Below are positions 1 through 9,947 of a stretch of 18,651 nt of DNA, piece by piece. Position 1 is the stretch's first letter. Every line of letters begins with the position of its first letter. The position numbers and the translations under genes were made by a program. This stretch comes from Tagaea sp. (lineage in GTDB: Bacteria; Pseudomonadota; Alphaproteobacteria; CACIAM-22H2): NCBI GenBank assembly GCA_023653245.1, contig JAMNXK010000013.1:1-18651 (forward strand), in the 5' to 3' direction. The notes below the pieces were generated by a model. It made no database searches. It was given only the letters and a program-made list of their open reading frames with translations, and was not told the origin of the DNA.

Positions 1-141
1 GATCTCGGCCGGCCACGCCGCCAGACCGCCATCATCAGCGCGCCCGTGACCAGCTCGCTGGTCATATCCGCGCGCATCGACCAGCCGACGATCCGGCGCG
101 AGAAGAGATCGCGGACCACGGCGACGTACAGCCAGCCCTCG
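1..141 (-). pseudogene. IS3-family transposase OrfB fragment (rve core), cut by window edge and by IS5 junction
   Basis: Read on the minus strand, this stretch encodes part of the integrase core of an IS3-family Orf[17 protein letters not shown] followed by [15 protein letters not shown] and a WRRG segment. This is the piece just after the first catalytic aspartate in these transposases. The frame is open to the window edge, so the 3' part lies outside. On its 5' side the similarity stops near position 136-145, where sequence of an IS5-family transposase on the other strand begins. It is of a different subgroup from the intact IS3 element near the right end of the window. It is a remnant with no start codon. 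The IS3 assignment is confident; the exact junction is not. Confidence 0.72.
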
Positions 142-621
142 AAGCTCTGCTTTGTGGGGCACGTGATGATGGAGAATCGCAACGGCTTGGCGGTGGACGC
201 GGCGTTGACGCGGGCGACGGGCAAGGCCGAGCGCGAAGCGACGCTGACGATGCTCGATCGCCGCACCGAGCCCGGGCGGATCACGCTGGGGGCGGACAAG
301 GCCTACGACGTGACGGCGTTCGTGGACGAGTTGCGCGCGCGCGCCGTCACGCCGCACATTGCGGTGAACGGGGCCGTCTCGAAGCTGGACAAGGTACGCA
401 AGACCGGGATCGACGCACGGACCACGCGCGATGCGGGCTACGCGATCAGCTTGCGGGTGCGCAAGCGCATCGAAGAGGTGTTCGGTTGGATGAAGGTCCA
501 GGCGGGCATGGCCAAGACCAAGCTCCGAGGGCTCGCCGAGGTCGAGGCGGCGTTCACCTTCGCCGCCATCGCCTACAATCTGATCCGTATCCCCAAACTG
601 CTCGCCGCCGACACGGGTTGA
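138..621 (+). pseudogene. IS5-family transposase, C-terminal fragment
   Basis: The readable protein begins with [16 protein letters not shown] and runs to IRIPKLLAADTG. It contains a second-strand aspartate region ([10 protein letters not shown]) and the typical IS5-family end, with a YAISLRVRKRIEEVFGW block carrying the catalytic glutamate. The open frame can be traced upstream to an ATG at 46, but residues from 46 to about 138 are only the antisense of the IS3 fragment, so that start is not the gene's own. The N-terminal helix-turn-helix part and the first catalytic aspartate are absent, so it cannot be an active transposase. The coding identity is clear. Confidence 0.78.
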
Positions 622-666
622 GGCGTCCAAACAGCGAAGACGCAAGGGCCAAGCGGCAGCCAGCAG

Positions 667-688
667 AAAACGAAGGGCCCGTCGGCCC
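667..688 (-). terminator. Possible intrinsic terminator after cysG
   Basis: On the minus strand GGGCC-GACG-GGCCC forms a five-base-pair GC stem (675-688) followed by TTCGTTTT (667-674). It lies about 80 bases downstream of the cysG stop. It sits within the IS5 remnant, so it may have been brought in with it. The U tract is interrupted, so strength is uncertain. Confidence 0.5.
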
Positions 689-753
689 AGGCAAGCACCT
701 CGGATCGGCGTTCGCGCTGCCGCCCGGAACCTCACGTCGCAACCAAACCCGAC

Positions 754-768
754 TTCTTCAGCAGCCTG

Positions 769-771
<3 letters not shown>
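754..771 (+). repeat. Right terminal inverted-repeat end of the IS5-family remnant
   Basis: TTCTTCAGCAGCCTGCTA matches the common terminal sequence of IS5-family elements (…CAGCAGCCTGCTA). Its partner at the left end is lost. The last three bases are the complement of the cysG TAG stop, so the insertion touches the end of that gene. Confidence 0.6.
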
Positions 772-2099
<1,328 letters not shown>

Positions 2100-2103
<4 letters not shown>

Positions 2104-4625
2104 TCCGCCGCCGCCTTCATGGGTTGCGCGAGCATCGCGGCGAGTTCGGGCACGCAAGAGCCGCAATTGGTGCCCGCGCGCGTCGCGGCCCCGATCTCCG
2201 CCGCCGTCCGGCAACCGCCGGCGATGGCGCGATCGACCGCGCTTTTGCGCACGCCATGGCACGCGCAGATCAAGGCGCCCGTCTCGCCGCCCATCGGCGG
2301 CGCGCCCGCCAACGCCGCGCGACGATCTTCGGCGTCGAGAACCGGCTTGCCGAACAACATGGCGAGCCATGCGCCGTCGGGCAGGGACTCGCGCGGGCCG
2401 ACGAACAGAAGCGCATCGAGCTTTCCGTCGATGATCGTGGCGATGCGGCGGCGGCCGCCGGCCGGATCGGCATAGTCGAGGCGCTGGCCATCGCCGAGCA
2501 GGGACGCGATCGCCGCATCGTCGAGTGCCGACGCATCGGCAAGCTCGTAGCGCGTGTGCGTGCCGCCGGCGCTCGCCACCCAGTACGCGACGGGCGGTGA
2601 CGCGAGCGCCTTCCGCCGGAGCAAGAAGCCTTCCCACGCCGGCGCCCAGGGGGCGATCGACACGGGCGTGTGTTTGAGTTCGGGCTGACCGGAGATCGGA
2701 TCGACCTCGGGGTTCACGAGCGCGTTGACGCGCGCGCGCGCCGCATGCGTGCCCGTCCAGTGGAAGGGGGCGAAAATCTCGCCCTTGCGCTGGCCTTCCT
2801 CCACGCGCACGCGCAAGACCGCGTCGCCCCAGTTCGACGCGAGGTGCACGAAACCGCCATCGGCGAGTCCGCGCGCGCGCGCATCTTCGGGCGAAACGGC
2901 CGCATAGGCTTCGCGCAAATGGCCCGCGAGGCGCGGCGACTTCCCCGTGCGCGTCATCGTATGCCAGTGATCGCGCACGCGGCCCGTGTTGAGCACGAAG
3001 GGAGCCGAGGCGCCCGGTGCTTGGCGCGGCCCGCGATAGGGTGTCGCGATCTCGCGCGGGCGGCGGTCGGGTGTGAAGTAGCGTCCGTCGGCGAAGAAAC
3101 GCGCTCCGCCCCATTGCGTGGGTTCGAGCGCTGCGAAATCGAGGTCCAAGAACGACGACAGATCGAAGTCGCGCGTGCCCGCGTTTTCGAACGCCGAGAG
3201 CCGCGCGTGCTCGGCGAAAATCTCGGCGGGGCCGGACCAAGCGAAGGCATCGCCCGCGCCCATGCGTTTGGCGACCTCCGCCACGATCCACCAGTCCTGC
3301 TTGGCTTCGCCGGGTGCGGGCAGGAAAGGTCGCTGGCGGGAGATCCTTCGTTCGCTGTTGGTGACCGTGCCGTCTTTCTCGCCCCAGGCGAGGGCGGGCA
3401 GCTTCACATGCGCGTGATCGAGCGTGTCCGTCCGCGCGACACAGTCCGAAACGACCACGAGCTTGCACTTGGCCAAAGCCGCCCTCACCCGATCGGCGTC
3501 GGGCAAGCTCGCGGCCGGATTGGTCGCCATGATCCAGACGGCCTCGATCTCCCCACGCTCGATCGCGGCGAACAGATCGACGGCTTTGAGACCGGGTTTG
3601 CGGGCGACAAGCGGGGCGACCCAGAAGCGCGCGACGCGATCGACGTCCTCGGCCGCGAAATCCATATGGGCGGCGAGCTGGTTGGCCAGCGCGCCCACCT
3701 CGCGTCCGCCCATCGCATTGGGCTGGCCGGTCACCGAGAACGGCCCCATCCCGGGGCGCCCGATGCGTCCCGTGGCGAGGTGGCAATTGATGATGGCGTT
3801 GACCTTGTCGACGCCGGCGCTCGACTGGTTCACGCCTTGGGAATAGACGGTGACGACCTTCTCGGTGCGCGCGAACTCGGCGTAGAACGCGGCGATGTCG
3901 CGCGTGGGCAGTCCGCAGATCCGCGCGACGGCGGCGAGATCGGGGGCGCCGCCCTTCAAGTGCGCGTGCAACCCGGCGAACAGCGCGACGTCGGTGCCCG
4001 CGCGCAAAGCTAGATGCCGCTCGGCCCCTTCGCAGCTCGCCGTCCGGCGCGGATCGATCACGATCAGGCGCGGCAGGCCGCCGCGCTTGGCCCGCGCCGC
4101 AAGAATCCGCTGGTGCAGGACCGGATGGCACCAGGCGAGATTTGAGCCGACCAGCACGATCAGATCGGCGAGTTCGAGGTCCTCGTAATTGCCCGGCACG
4201 GTGTCCGAGCCGAAGGCGCGCTTGTGCCCCGCGACCGAGGACGCCATGCAAAGCCGGGAGTTCGTATCGATATTGGCCGTCCCGATCCAACCTTTGATGA
4301 GCTTGTTGGCGGCGTAGTAATCCTCGGTCAGAAGCTGACCGGAAACGTAGAACGCCACGGCATCGGCGCCTTTGCGCGCCACGACCTCCGCGAAGCCTTC
4401 GGCGACGCGGGTCAGCGCCATATCCCAATCGACGCGCTTTCCATCGACTTCCGGATAGAGCAGCCTTCCGTCGAGATCGATGGTTTCGCCCAGCGCCGAA
4501 CCCTTGGAGCACAGCCGGCCGAAGTTCGCCGGATGCTCGGGATCGCCTTTGACCGTGCCGTCGGAAGATGCGAGCACGCCGCACCCCACGCCGCAGTAAG
4601 GGCAAGTGGTGCGGACGGCTTCCAT
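2100..4625 (-). CDS. nasA: Assimilatory nitrate reductase catalytic subunit with C-terminal [2Fe-2S] BFD-like domain
   Basis: This 841-residue cytoplasmic molybdoenzyme reduces nitrate to nitrite. The N terminus has the [4Fe-4S] ligands C8, C11, C15 and C39 (CPYCGVGC, then GRLCSKG). The SRLCMASS motif supplies the probable molybdenum-ligand cysteine C126. The body is the bis-MGD oxidoreductase fold followed by the dinucleotide-binding domain (LNTGRVRDHWHTMTRTGKSP). The C terminus carries a bacterioferritin-ferredoxin-like [2Fe-2S] motif, C787-x-C789 and C821-x2-C824, as in the NasA group that takes electrons from a reductase or ferredoxin. There is no signal peptide, which fits an assimilatory rather than a periplasmic enzyme. 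The chosen ATG overlaps the stop of the upstream reductase gene by one base (TGATG); longer in-frame extensions run inside that gene and are not credible. Confidence 0.96.
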
Positions 4626-6160
4626 CAGTAAACGTCCCGCTGATAGCGCTTGTCGGCGGTCAGGCGTTGGACGAACGCCTTCGCGGCGGCTTCGTCCATC
4701 TTGCCGTGCTCGGCCACGATCCCGCGCAACGCCGCGTCCACGTCGCGCGCCATGCGCGCGGCGTCGCCGCACACATAGATATGCGCGCCCGCTTGCAGCC
4801 ACGACCACAACTCGGTACCGGCTTCGCGCATGCGATCCTGCACGTAAATTTTCGTGGCCCCGTCGCGCGAGAAAGCGAGATCGAGCCGCGACAAAGTGCC
4901 CTCGGCCCGAAAGGCTTCGATCTCGGCGCGGTAGAGGAAGTCGGTCGCCGCGCGCTGATCGCCGAAGAATAGCCAATTCTTGCCCGTCGCTTGCGTCGCG
5001 TGCCGTTCCTCCAGGAACGCGCGGAAGGGCGCAATCCCGGTCCCCGGCCCGATCATGATCACGGGCACGTCGCCATTGGCGGGCAAACGGAACCCGTGCG
5101 CGGGCTGGACGAAGGTCCGGATTTTTGTGCCGACCGGCAGACGCTCGGCCAGGAATATGGAGGCCACGCCCTGACGTTCGCGGCCGTTGCGTTCGTAACG
5201 CACGGCGCCGACGGTCAGATGCACTTCGCCCGGATGGGCGCGCGGGCTCGACGCGATGGAGTAGAGACGCGGCTGCAGATCTTCAAGCGACGCCAGCAAT
5301 TCGTCGAGCGGCGGGCGTGCGGACGGGAAGCCACACAGCAGATCGAGAAGATCGGGATCGACGAGCTTGGCGTCCGCGGCGCCGTCCAGGATTTTTCGGA
5401 GCTCGGCGCGCTCCGTAGCGTCGCCCGCATGCTTGATCAACAGTTCCACTACGCCATCGCCGGGGCGCGCCACGTCGAGCCGCGCGGTCAACATCTCGCG
5501 CAACGGCAGACGCGCGCGCTCGAACTCGACCGGGTGATCGCCATCGGCTCCGAGCACGGCCAGGAGTTCGTCGACCAACGAAGGATCGACGGGCGCGAAC
5601 AAGCCGAACGCGTCGCCCGGCGAATAGACGAGACCCGTGCCCGACAGGTCGAACACGACATGACGCGTGTCTTTGGCCGAGCCTTCGCCGTTGAGCTTGG
5701 CGGCCCCACTGAAGACCGCTTCGGCGATCAAGCGGCCCGGCGGAGGGGGCGCATCCGCCTTGATCGCGGGCGCAGCCGTCGCTTCGGCAAGCAGCGCTTT
5801 GAGCGCCTTGCTCGTGTCCTTGCCGCCAGGCACGCATTTGCCGAGCGATTTCTCCGCGCCGGACGCGATCGCCTCGCCGTAGCTTTGGCACAGATAACCG
5901 CATTGACCACAATCGAGCTGCGCCATCGCGGCCATGAGCTTGCGCGGGAGCGCGCGTTCCTTGGCCAGCGCCAAGCGCTCGTCGAGCGCCAGGGCCGGAT
6001 CGTGCCAAGGAAATTCCTCTTCCGCCGCAGCAGGTGCTGGCGGTGCCGCCCCCTCGCCCGTATCGCCGCCCATCAAGCCGGCGAAATAGCCGTTGAGCCA
6101 CGCGCGCTGTTCGGGGCTGAACGGCGCCTCGTCGGGCAATTTGGGGATATAGACCGTCAT
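4625..6160 (-). CDS. CysJ-like FAD/NAD(P)H reductase with N-terminal Fe-S (RnfB-type) domain
   Basis: This 511-residue protein is probably an electron-supply reductase for NirA or NasA. Residues 14-28 (FSPEQRAWLNGYFAG) form a short motif also seen at the NirA N terminus. Residues 83-112 carry C84-x2-C87-x3-C91-x17-C109 followed by PGG, resembling the four-cysteine Fe-S domain of RnfB. From about 140 it is a CysJ/cytochrome P450 reductase-type module: FAD motif RLYSIASS at 298-305, NAD(P)-binding GPGTGIAPFRAFLEER at 371-386, a VCGDA segment at 463-467 and a terminal aromatic residue (RDVY). The FMN-binding flavodoxin domain of true CysJ (about 600 residues) is absent. Databases often name such proteins 'sulfite reductase subunit alpha', but no sulfite reductase hemoprotein is in this window, and the neighbours point to nitrate or nitrite reduction. 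ATGA overlap with nirA. Confidence 0.88.
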   Translation of the reverse strand: MTVYIPKLPDEAPFSPEQRAWLNGYFAGLMGGDTGEGAAPPAPAAAEEEFPWHDPALALDERLALAKERALPRKLMAAMAQLDCGQCGYLCQSYGEAIASGAEKSLGKCVPGGKDTSKALKALLAEATAAPAIKADAPPPPGRLIAEAVFSGAAKLNGEGSAKDTRHVVFDLSGTGLVYSPGDAFGLFAPVDPSLVDELLAVLGADGDHPVEFERARLPLREMLTARLDVARPGDGVVELLIKHAGDATERAELRKILDGAADAKLVDPDLLDLLCGFPSARPPLDELLASLEDLQPRLYSIASSPRAHPGEVHLTVGAVRYERNGRERQGVASIFLAERLPVGTKIRTFVQPAHGFRLPANGDVPVIMIGPGTGIAPFRAFLEERHATQATGKNWLFFGDQRAATDFLYRAEIEAFRAEGTLSRLDLAFSRDGATKIYVQDRMREAGTELWSWLQAGAHIYVCGDAARMARDVDAALRGIVAEHGKMDEAAAKAFVQRLTADKRYQRDVY

Positions 6161-7908
6161 GCGGCCATTTCCCGTTCGGCCGTCAGCGCGGCGCGCAGGA
6201 ACTCGACGTCCTGGCGATTCGCCCAGGCATGGAAGCTTTCGCCGGCCGTGCGGCGGGCGAGATAGGTGCCGAGCAACGCTTCGACCTTCGACGGAAGCGT
6301 TTCTGCGGGCACGTCGCGCGCGACCTCGCGCGCAAGTCCCCGTTCCGCACCGGCGCCGCCGCCGACGAACAAATGATAGCCCTCGATCGAAGTCTCGCCC
6401 GCTTCGATCTTGGTCGCGATCAGGCCGATGTCGCCGACATAGTGCTGGGCGCAGGAGTGGTGGCAGCCAGTCAGATGGATATTGACCGGGCTGTCCAGCG
6501 TGAGGCGCGTCTCCAGATGCGAAGCGATCCGCTCGGCATGCAGCTTGGTGTTCGCGGCGGCGAATTTACAGCCCGCGTTGCCGGTGCAGGCGATCAGCCC
6601 GCCGCGCGGATTCTCGGCGTGCCAGTCCAGGCCCAGCGCTTCGATGGCCGCTTTGGCCTCGGCGAGTTTCGCGTCGGGCATGTCGGCGATCAGCAGATTC
6701 TGCCACACGGTCAAACGCAGCGCGCCGGAGCCGTAACGCTCGGCGATGTCGGCGAGCCCACGCATCTGCGCGGCCTCCATCCGACCGGCGGACATGACCA
6801 CGCCGATCCAGTTCAACCCCTTCTGTTTCTGGGCGTGCACGCCCAAATGCCCCGCGCGATCGATGGGCGCACGCGGCGCGCACGCCTCCGGCGCCAAGCG
6901 TTCGAGCGGACGGCCCAGCTTGGCCTCCGTCTCCGTGAGGAACTTCTCGAAGCCCCATTTGTCGAGCAGGTATTTGAGCCGCGCCTTTCGCCTGTCGGTG
7001 CGATCGCCGTGGTCCACGAACACGCGCAAAATCGCGTCCGACACTTTGATCGTGTCCTCGGGCGCCACGACCACGCCGGTGTCGCGCGCGAAATCGCCGT
7101 GCCCGGTGATGCCGCCCAATTGCAGACGGAACACGATGCGCCCGTCCGGCGCCTTCACGGCGGCGAAACCGATATCGTTGGTGTCTTCCAAAACGCCGAT
7201 CGAGCCACCGCCGTCGAAGGCGATGTTGAACTTGCGCGGCAAGGCGTAGAGATCGCGGTGGTTCAGAATATGGTGCTGGAGTTTGCGCGCCAACGCCCGC
7301 GTGTCGATCAATTCGACCGGATCGATCCCGGCGGCGGGGCTTCCGGTGATGTTGCGCACATTGTCGGCCCCAGTGCCGCGGCTGGTCAACCCGAGTTCCT
7401 GCAATGCGATCAAAAACTCGGACGCACTCGCTGGCGCGATTTCGCGGATCTGCAGATTGTTCCGTGTGGTGACGTGCGAATAGCCGCCGCCCAGGCGTTC
7501 GGCCAGATCGGCCAAGCCGCGCATCTGACGCGAATCCAGAACGCCGTGATGGATGCGCAAGCGGCACATGAAGGAGTCTTGCGCCGGGGCCACGTGGAAC
7601 AGACCGAAAAACTTGGTCAGGAAGATGTCCGTACCTTTCGGCGGCGCGCCCGATTCCGACATCGCCACCAGCTCGTCCCACCGGTCGAGCGGCGGCTTGG
7701 CGCGTTTGGCCTGTTCTTCTGCCGCGAGCTTGCCGCCCGCCGCGATCGTTCGATCTTGGGCGGCGAACATCGCGGCGTCCGGATTGGGAAGCGGCGACGC
7801 CACGGCACCCGCCGACAATCCCGCCGGAAGGCCTAAAGCCGCGCGTTTGGCCGCGACACCGGTGGCGAAGCCCGCGAGGTACTGCTTCTGCTCGTCGGTG
7901 AAGTCCAT
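6157..7908 (-). CDS. nirA: Siroheme/[4Fe-4S] nitrite reductase (NirA type)
   Basis: This 583-residue enzyme reduces nitrite to ammonium in the cytoplasm. It has the two-fold NIR/SIR layout: a first half-domain near 110-170 (FMCRLRIHHGVLDSRQMRG), a second near 365-420 (NWIGVVMSAGRMEAAQMRG), and the cofactor cysteines C441 and C447 (CTGNAGC) plus C482 and C486 in TGCHHSCAQHYVGDIGL, which fits the siroheme/iron-sulfur signature. It lacks the fused FAD/NADH part of NirB, so it needs outside electrons, from ferredoxin or from one of the reductases on either side. The N-terminal FTDEQKQYLAGFATG resembles the N terminus of the downstream reductase. The ATG at 7908 is preceded by the purine-rich AGGGGCGGGGCG and lies 10 bases after the upstream stop; an in-frame extension to 8043 reads antisense-like Arg-rich sequence inside the previous gene and is rejected. 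An alternative is a related sulfite reductase, less likely here. Confidence 0.93.
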   Translation of the reverse strand: MDFTDEQKQYLAGFATGVAAKRAALGLPAGLSAGAVASPLPNPDAAMFAAQDRTIAAGGKLAAEEQAKRAKPPLDRWDELVAMSESGAPPKGTDIFLTKFFGLFHVAPAQDSFMCRLRIHHGVLDSRQMRGLADLAERLGGGYSHVTTRNNLQIREIAPASASEFLIALQELGLTSRGTGADNVRNITGSPAAGIDPVELIDTRALARKLQHHILNHRDLYALPRKFNIAFDGGGSIGVLEDTNDIGFAAVKAPDGRIVFRLQLGGITGHGDFARDTGVVVAPEDTIKVSDAILRVFVDHGDRTDRRKARLKYLLDKWGFEKFLTETEAKLGRPLERLAPEACAPRAPIDRAGHLGVHAQKQKGLNWIGVVMSAGRMEAAQMRGLADIAERYGSGALRLTVWQNLLIADMPDAKLAEAKAAIEALGLDWHAENPRGGLIACTGNAGCKFAAANTKLHAERIASHLETRLTLDSPVNIHLTGCHHSCAQHYVGDIGLIATKIEAGETSIEGYHLFVGGGAGAERGLAREVARDVPAETLPSKVEALLGTYLARRTAGESFHAWANRQDVEFLRAALTAEREMAA

Positions 7909-7918
7909 CGCCCCGCCC

Positions 7919-9133
7919 CTACTCGGCCGCCAACGCGGGCGCCGCGAAAGCGATCGTGTCGCGCCAAGCGGACACGTCGCGCCGTCGCGCGATCGCTTCC
8001 GCATACCAATCGGCGTGCCGCGAATCCCCGAACAACACGGCACCTTCCAACCGTCCGTCGCGCAAGATCAGCTTGCGATAGACGCCGGAGATCGGATCGC
8101 GCAGCACGATCGGCTGCGCGCCTTCGCCTTCGCGCACGGTGCCGGCCGAGAACAACTCGACGCCGGAGACTTTCAGCGTCGTCGCCGGCACCGAACCTTC
8201 GTAGCGTGCATCCTCGCGCGCGAAGCGCGACGCGAGCACGCGCGCCTGTTCCCAAATCGGGCCGACGAGGCCGAACGTCTGACCGCGATGCTCGACGCAT
8301 TCGCCCAACGCGGCGATATGCGGATCCGAGCTGCGCAAACTATCGTCCACGATTACGCCGCGCTTGCATTCGAGGCCTGCCGCGTGCGCAAGCGCCGTCT
8401 CCGGAACGACGCCCACGGCCATGACCACCAAATCGGCCGGCATGCGTTCGCCGTTGGCCAGCGAGACGGAGACGACCTTGCTGTCCTTGCCTTCGATCGC
8501 TTGGGTCTTCGCGCCGAGCTTGAGCGCGATGCCACGCGCTTCGACTTCGCGCGCCAGCAAAGCGGCGGCGTCGGAATCGAGCTGCCGCTCCATGAGATCG
8601 GACATCAGATGCACGAGCGTCACGCGTGCGCCTCGCTTGACCAGACCCGACGCCGCTTCGAGGCCGAGCAACCCGCCGCCGACGACAATCGCCGCCGCCC
8701 CCACGGGAACCGCGCGCAGCTTATCGACGTCCGCCACGTCGCGGAAGGCGCAAACGCCGTCGAGATCGGCACCCGGCAAGGGCAGCTTGATCGGCCGCGA
8801 GCCGGTCGCGATCACGAGCGTGCCGTAGTCCTCGGTCCGTCCCGACGCGAGGGTCACGCGCTTCAGAGCACGGTCGATGGCGATCACGGGGTCGTTGGAA
8901 ACGAGTTCGATCCCCCGGCTTTCGTACCAGTCGAGCCCACCCAAGCAGATGTCGTCGAGCATACGTTCGCCCGACAGAACGGCGGAGAGCAGGATCCGGT
9001 TATAGGCCGGGCGCGGTTCCGCACCGATGGCGATGCACCCGCGCGCGAGGCCGCGCGCGTGCAGTTCGGACAGCAGACGCTGACCGGCCATGCCGTTGCC
9101 GACGACGACGATCCTGCCCCCGCCCGAGATCAT
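7919..9133 (-). CDS. FAD/NAD(P)-dependent reductase, NirB N-terminal-like, stand-alone
   Basis: This 404-residue protein matches the N-terminal pyridine-nucleotide-disulfide-type module of the NADH nitrite reductase NirB/NasB. It has an FAD Rossmann motif at 8-17 (IVVVGNGMAG), NRILLSAVLSGE, the VIATGSRP motif at 107-114, and a second NAD-binding Rossmann motif VVGGGLLGLEAA at 150-161. The C-terminal FAD contact is IAALGECVEHRG. It stops before the [2Fe-2S] and siroheme domains that follow in full-length NirB. As nirA next door supplies the siroheme part on a separate chain, the two may together do the work of NirBD, or this protein may reduce NasA through its [2Fe-2S] tail. Those roles are inference. 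It starts in an ATGA overlap with nrtD and ends 10 bases before nirA. Confidence 0.88.
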   Translation of the reverse strand: MISGGGRIVVVGNGMAGQRLLSELHARGLARGCIAIGAEPRPAYNRILLSAVLSGERMLDDICLGGLDWYESRGIELVSNDPVIAIDRALKRVTLASGRTEDYGTLVIATGSRPIKLPLPGADLDGVCAFRDVADVDKLRAVPVGAAAIVVGGGLLGLEAASGLVKRGARVTLVHLMSDLMERQLDSDAAALLAREVEARGIALKLGAKTQAIEGKDSKVVSVSLANGERMPADLVVMAVGVVPETALAHAAGLECKRGVIVDDSLRSSDPHIAALGECVEHRGQTFGLVGPIWEQARVLASRFAREDARYEGSVPATTLKVSGVELFSAGTVREGEGAQPIVLRDPISGVYRKLILRDGRLEGAVLFGDSRHADWYAEAIARRRDVSAWRDTIAFAAPALAAE

Positions 9134-9936
9134 GCGGCGATCGCGGGCGCCTTGTGGCGCGCGTAGAGGAATTCCAGCACCGACTGGCGCGCGGCGAGAT
9201 AGGTCGAATTCGCAACGAGATCGAGACGTTTGCGCGGCCGCTCGAGTTGGACCGTGAGTACCTCGCCGATCGTCGCGGCCGGCCCGTTGGTCATCATCAC
9301 GATCCGATCGCTGAGCAGCACGGCCTCGTCGACGTCGTGCGTGACCATCAGCACCGTGTTGCCGAGAGTGGCGTGGATCTCCATGACCGAATCCTGGAGA
9401 TGCGCGCGCGTCAGCGCGTCCAGCGCGCCGAACGGTTCGTCGAGCAGCAGCACTTTGGGCTGCATGGCGAGTGCCCGTGCGATCCCTACGCGCTGCTTCA
9501 TGCCGCCCGAGATTTCCGCCGGACGTTTGTCCTTGGCGTGCGCCATATGGACGAGGTCGAGCTTATGCATCGTCCATTCGTGGCGCTCGGCCTTCGACTT
9601 CCTCCCCTTGAACACCTTGTCCACCGCCAGGCGTACGTTGTCGTAGACGGTGAGCCAGGGCAGAAGCGAATGATTCTGGAACACGACCGCGCGATCGGGA
9701 CCGGGCTCCTCCACCGCTTGGCCTTCGAGGAACACCACGCCGCGCGTGGTGTCGGTCAGGCCCGCGACGATGTTGAGCAGCGTCGACTTGCCGCAGCCCG
9801 AGTGGCCGATGATCGACACGTACTCGCCGCGCCGGATCTCGAGATTGACGTCGCGCAAGACGTCGCTGACGGCATTGCCGCGCGCGAAGGATTTGTCGAT
9901 CCGGTCGAGCTTCAGATAGGCGCTTTGGATGCTCAT
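9130..9936 (-). CDS. nrtD: Nitrate ABC transporter ATP-binding protein
   Basis: This 268-residue ATPase energises nitrate (possibly nitrite or cyanate) import together with NrtA and NrtB. All ABC motifs are intact: Walker A GHSGCGKST at 44-52, Q-loop VVFQNHSLLPW at 84-94, signature ISGGMKQ at 142-148, Walker B VLLLDEP at 162-168 and switch histidine H200 (MVTHD). It has one nucleotide-binding domain and no NrtA-like tail, so it resembles NrtD rather than the fused NrtC of cyanobacteria. It therefore probably works as a homodimer. The ATG at 9936 follows GGGAG, which overlaps the nrtB stop codon (TGAGGGAG); the open frame continues upstream through nrtB but without real coding content. Relatives include taurine and sulfonate (SsuB/TauB) ATPases; the neighbours decide for nitrate. 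Confidence 0.93.
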   Translation of the reverse strand: MSIQSAYLKLDRIDKSFARGNAVSDVLRDVNLEIRRGEYVSIIGHSGCGKSTLLNIVAGLTDTTRGVVFLEGQAVEEPGPDRAVVFQNHSLLPWLTVYDNVRLAVDKVFKGRKSKAERHEWTMHKLDLVHMAHAKDKRPAEISGGMKQRVGIARALAMQPKVLLLDEPFGALDALTRAHLQDSVMEIHATLGNTVLMVTHDVDEAVLLSDRIVMMTNGPAATIGEVLTVQLERPRKRLDLVANSTYLAARQSVLEFLYARHKAPAIAA

Positions 9937-9947
9937 CGAAGGCTCCC

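Noticed and set aside
622..768. Second copy of the tRNA-Leu 3' end at the left edge of the nitrate block, which would prove an island
   Set aside because: I read the stretch for GGTTCAAGTCC and CCA-type ends on both strands and found none.
2104..4605. Long upstream extension of the cysG frame through nasA
   Set aside because: The extension is Arg-rich and without family similarity; CysG similarity begins at the ATG at 2103, which overlaps the nasA stop.
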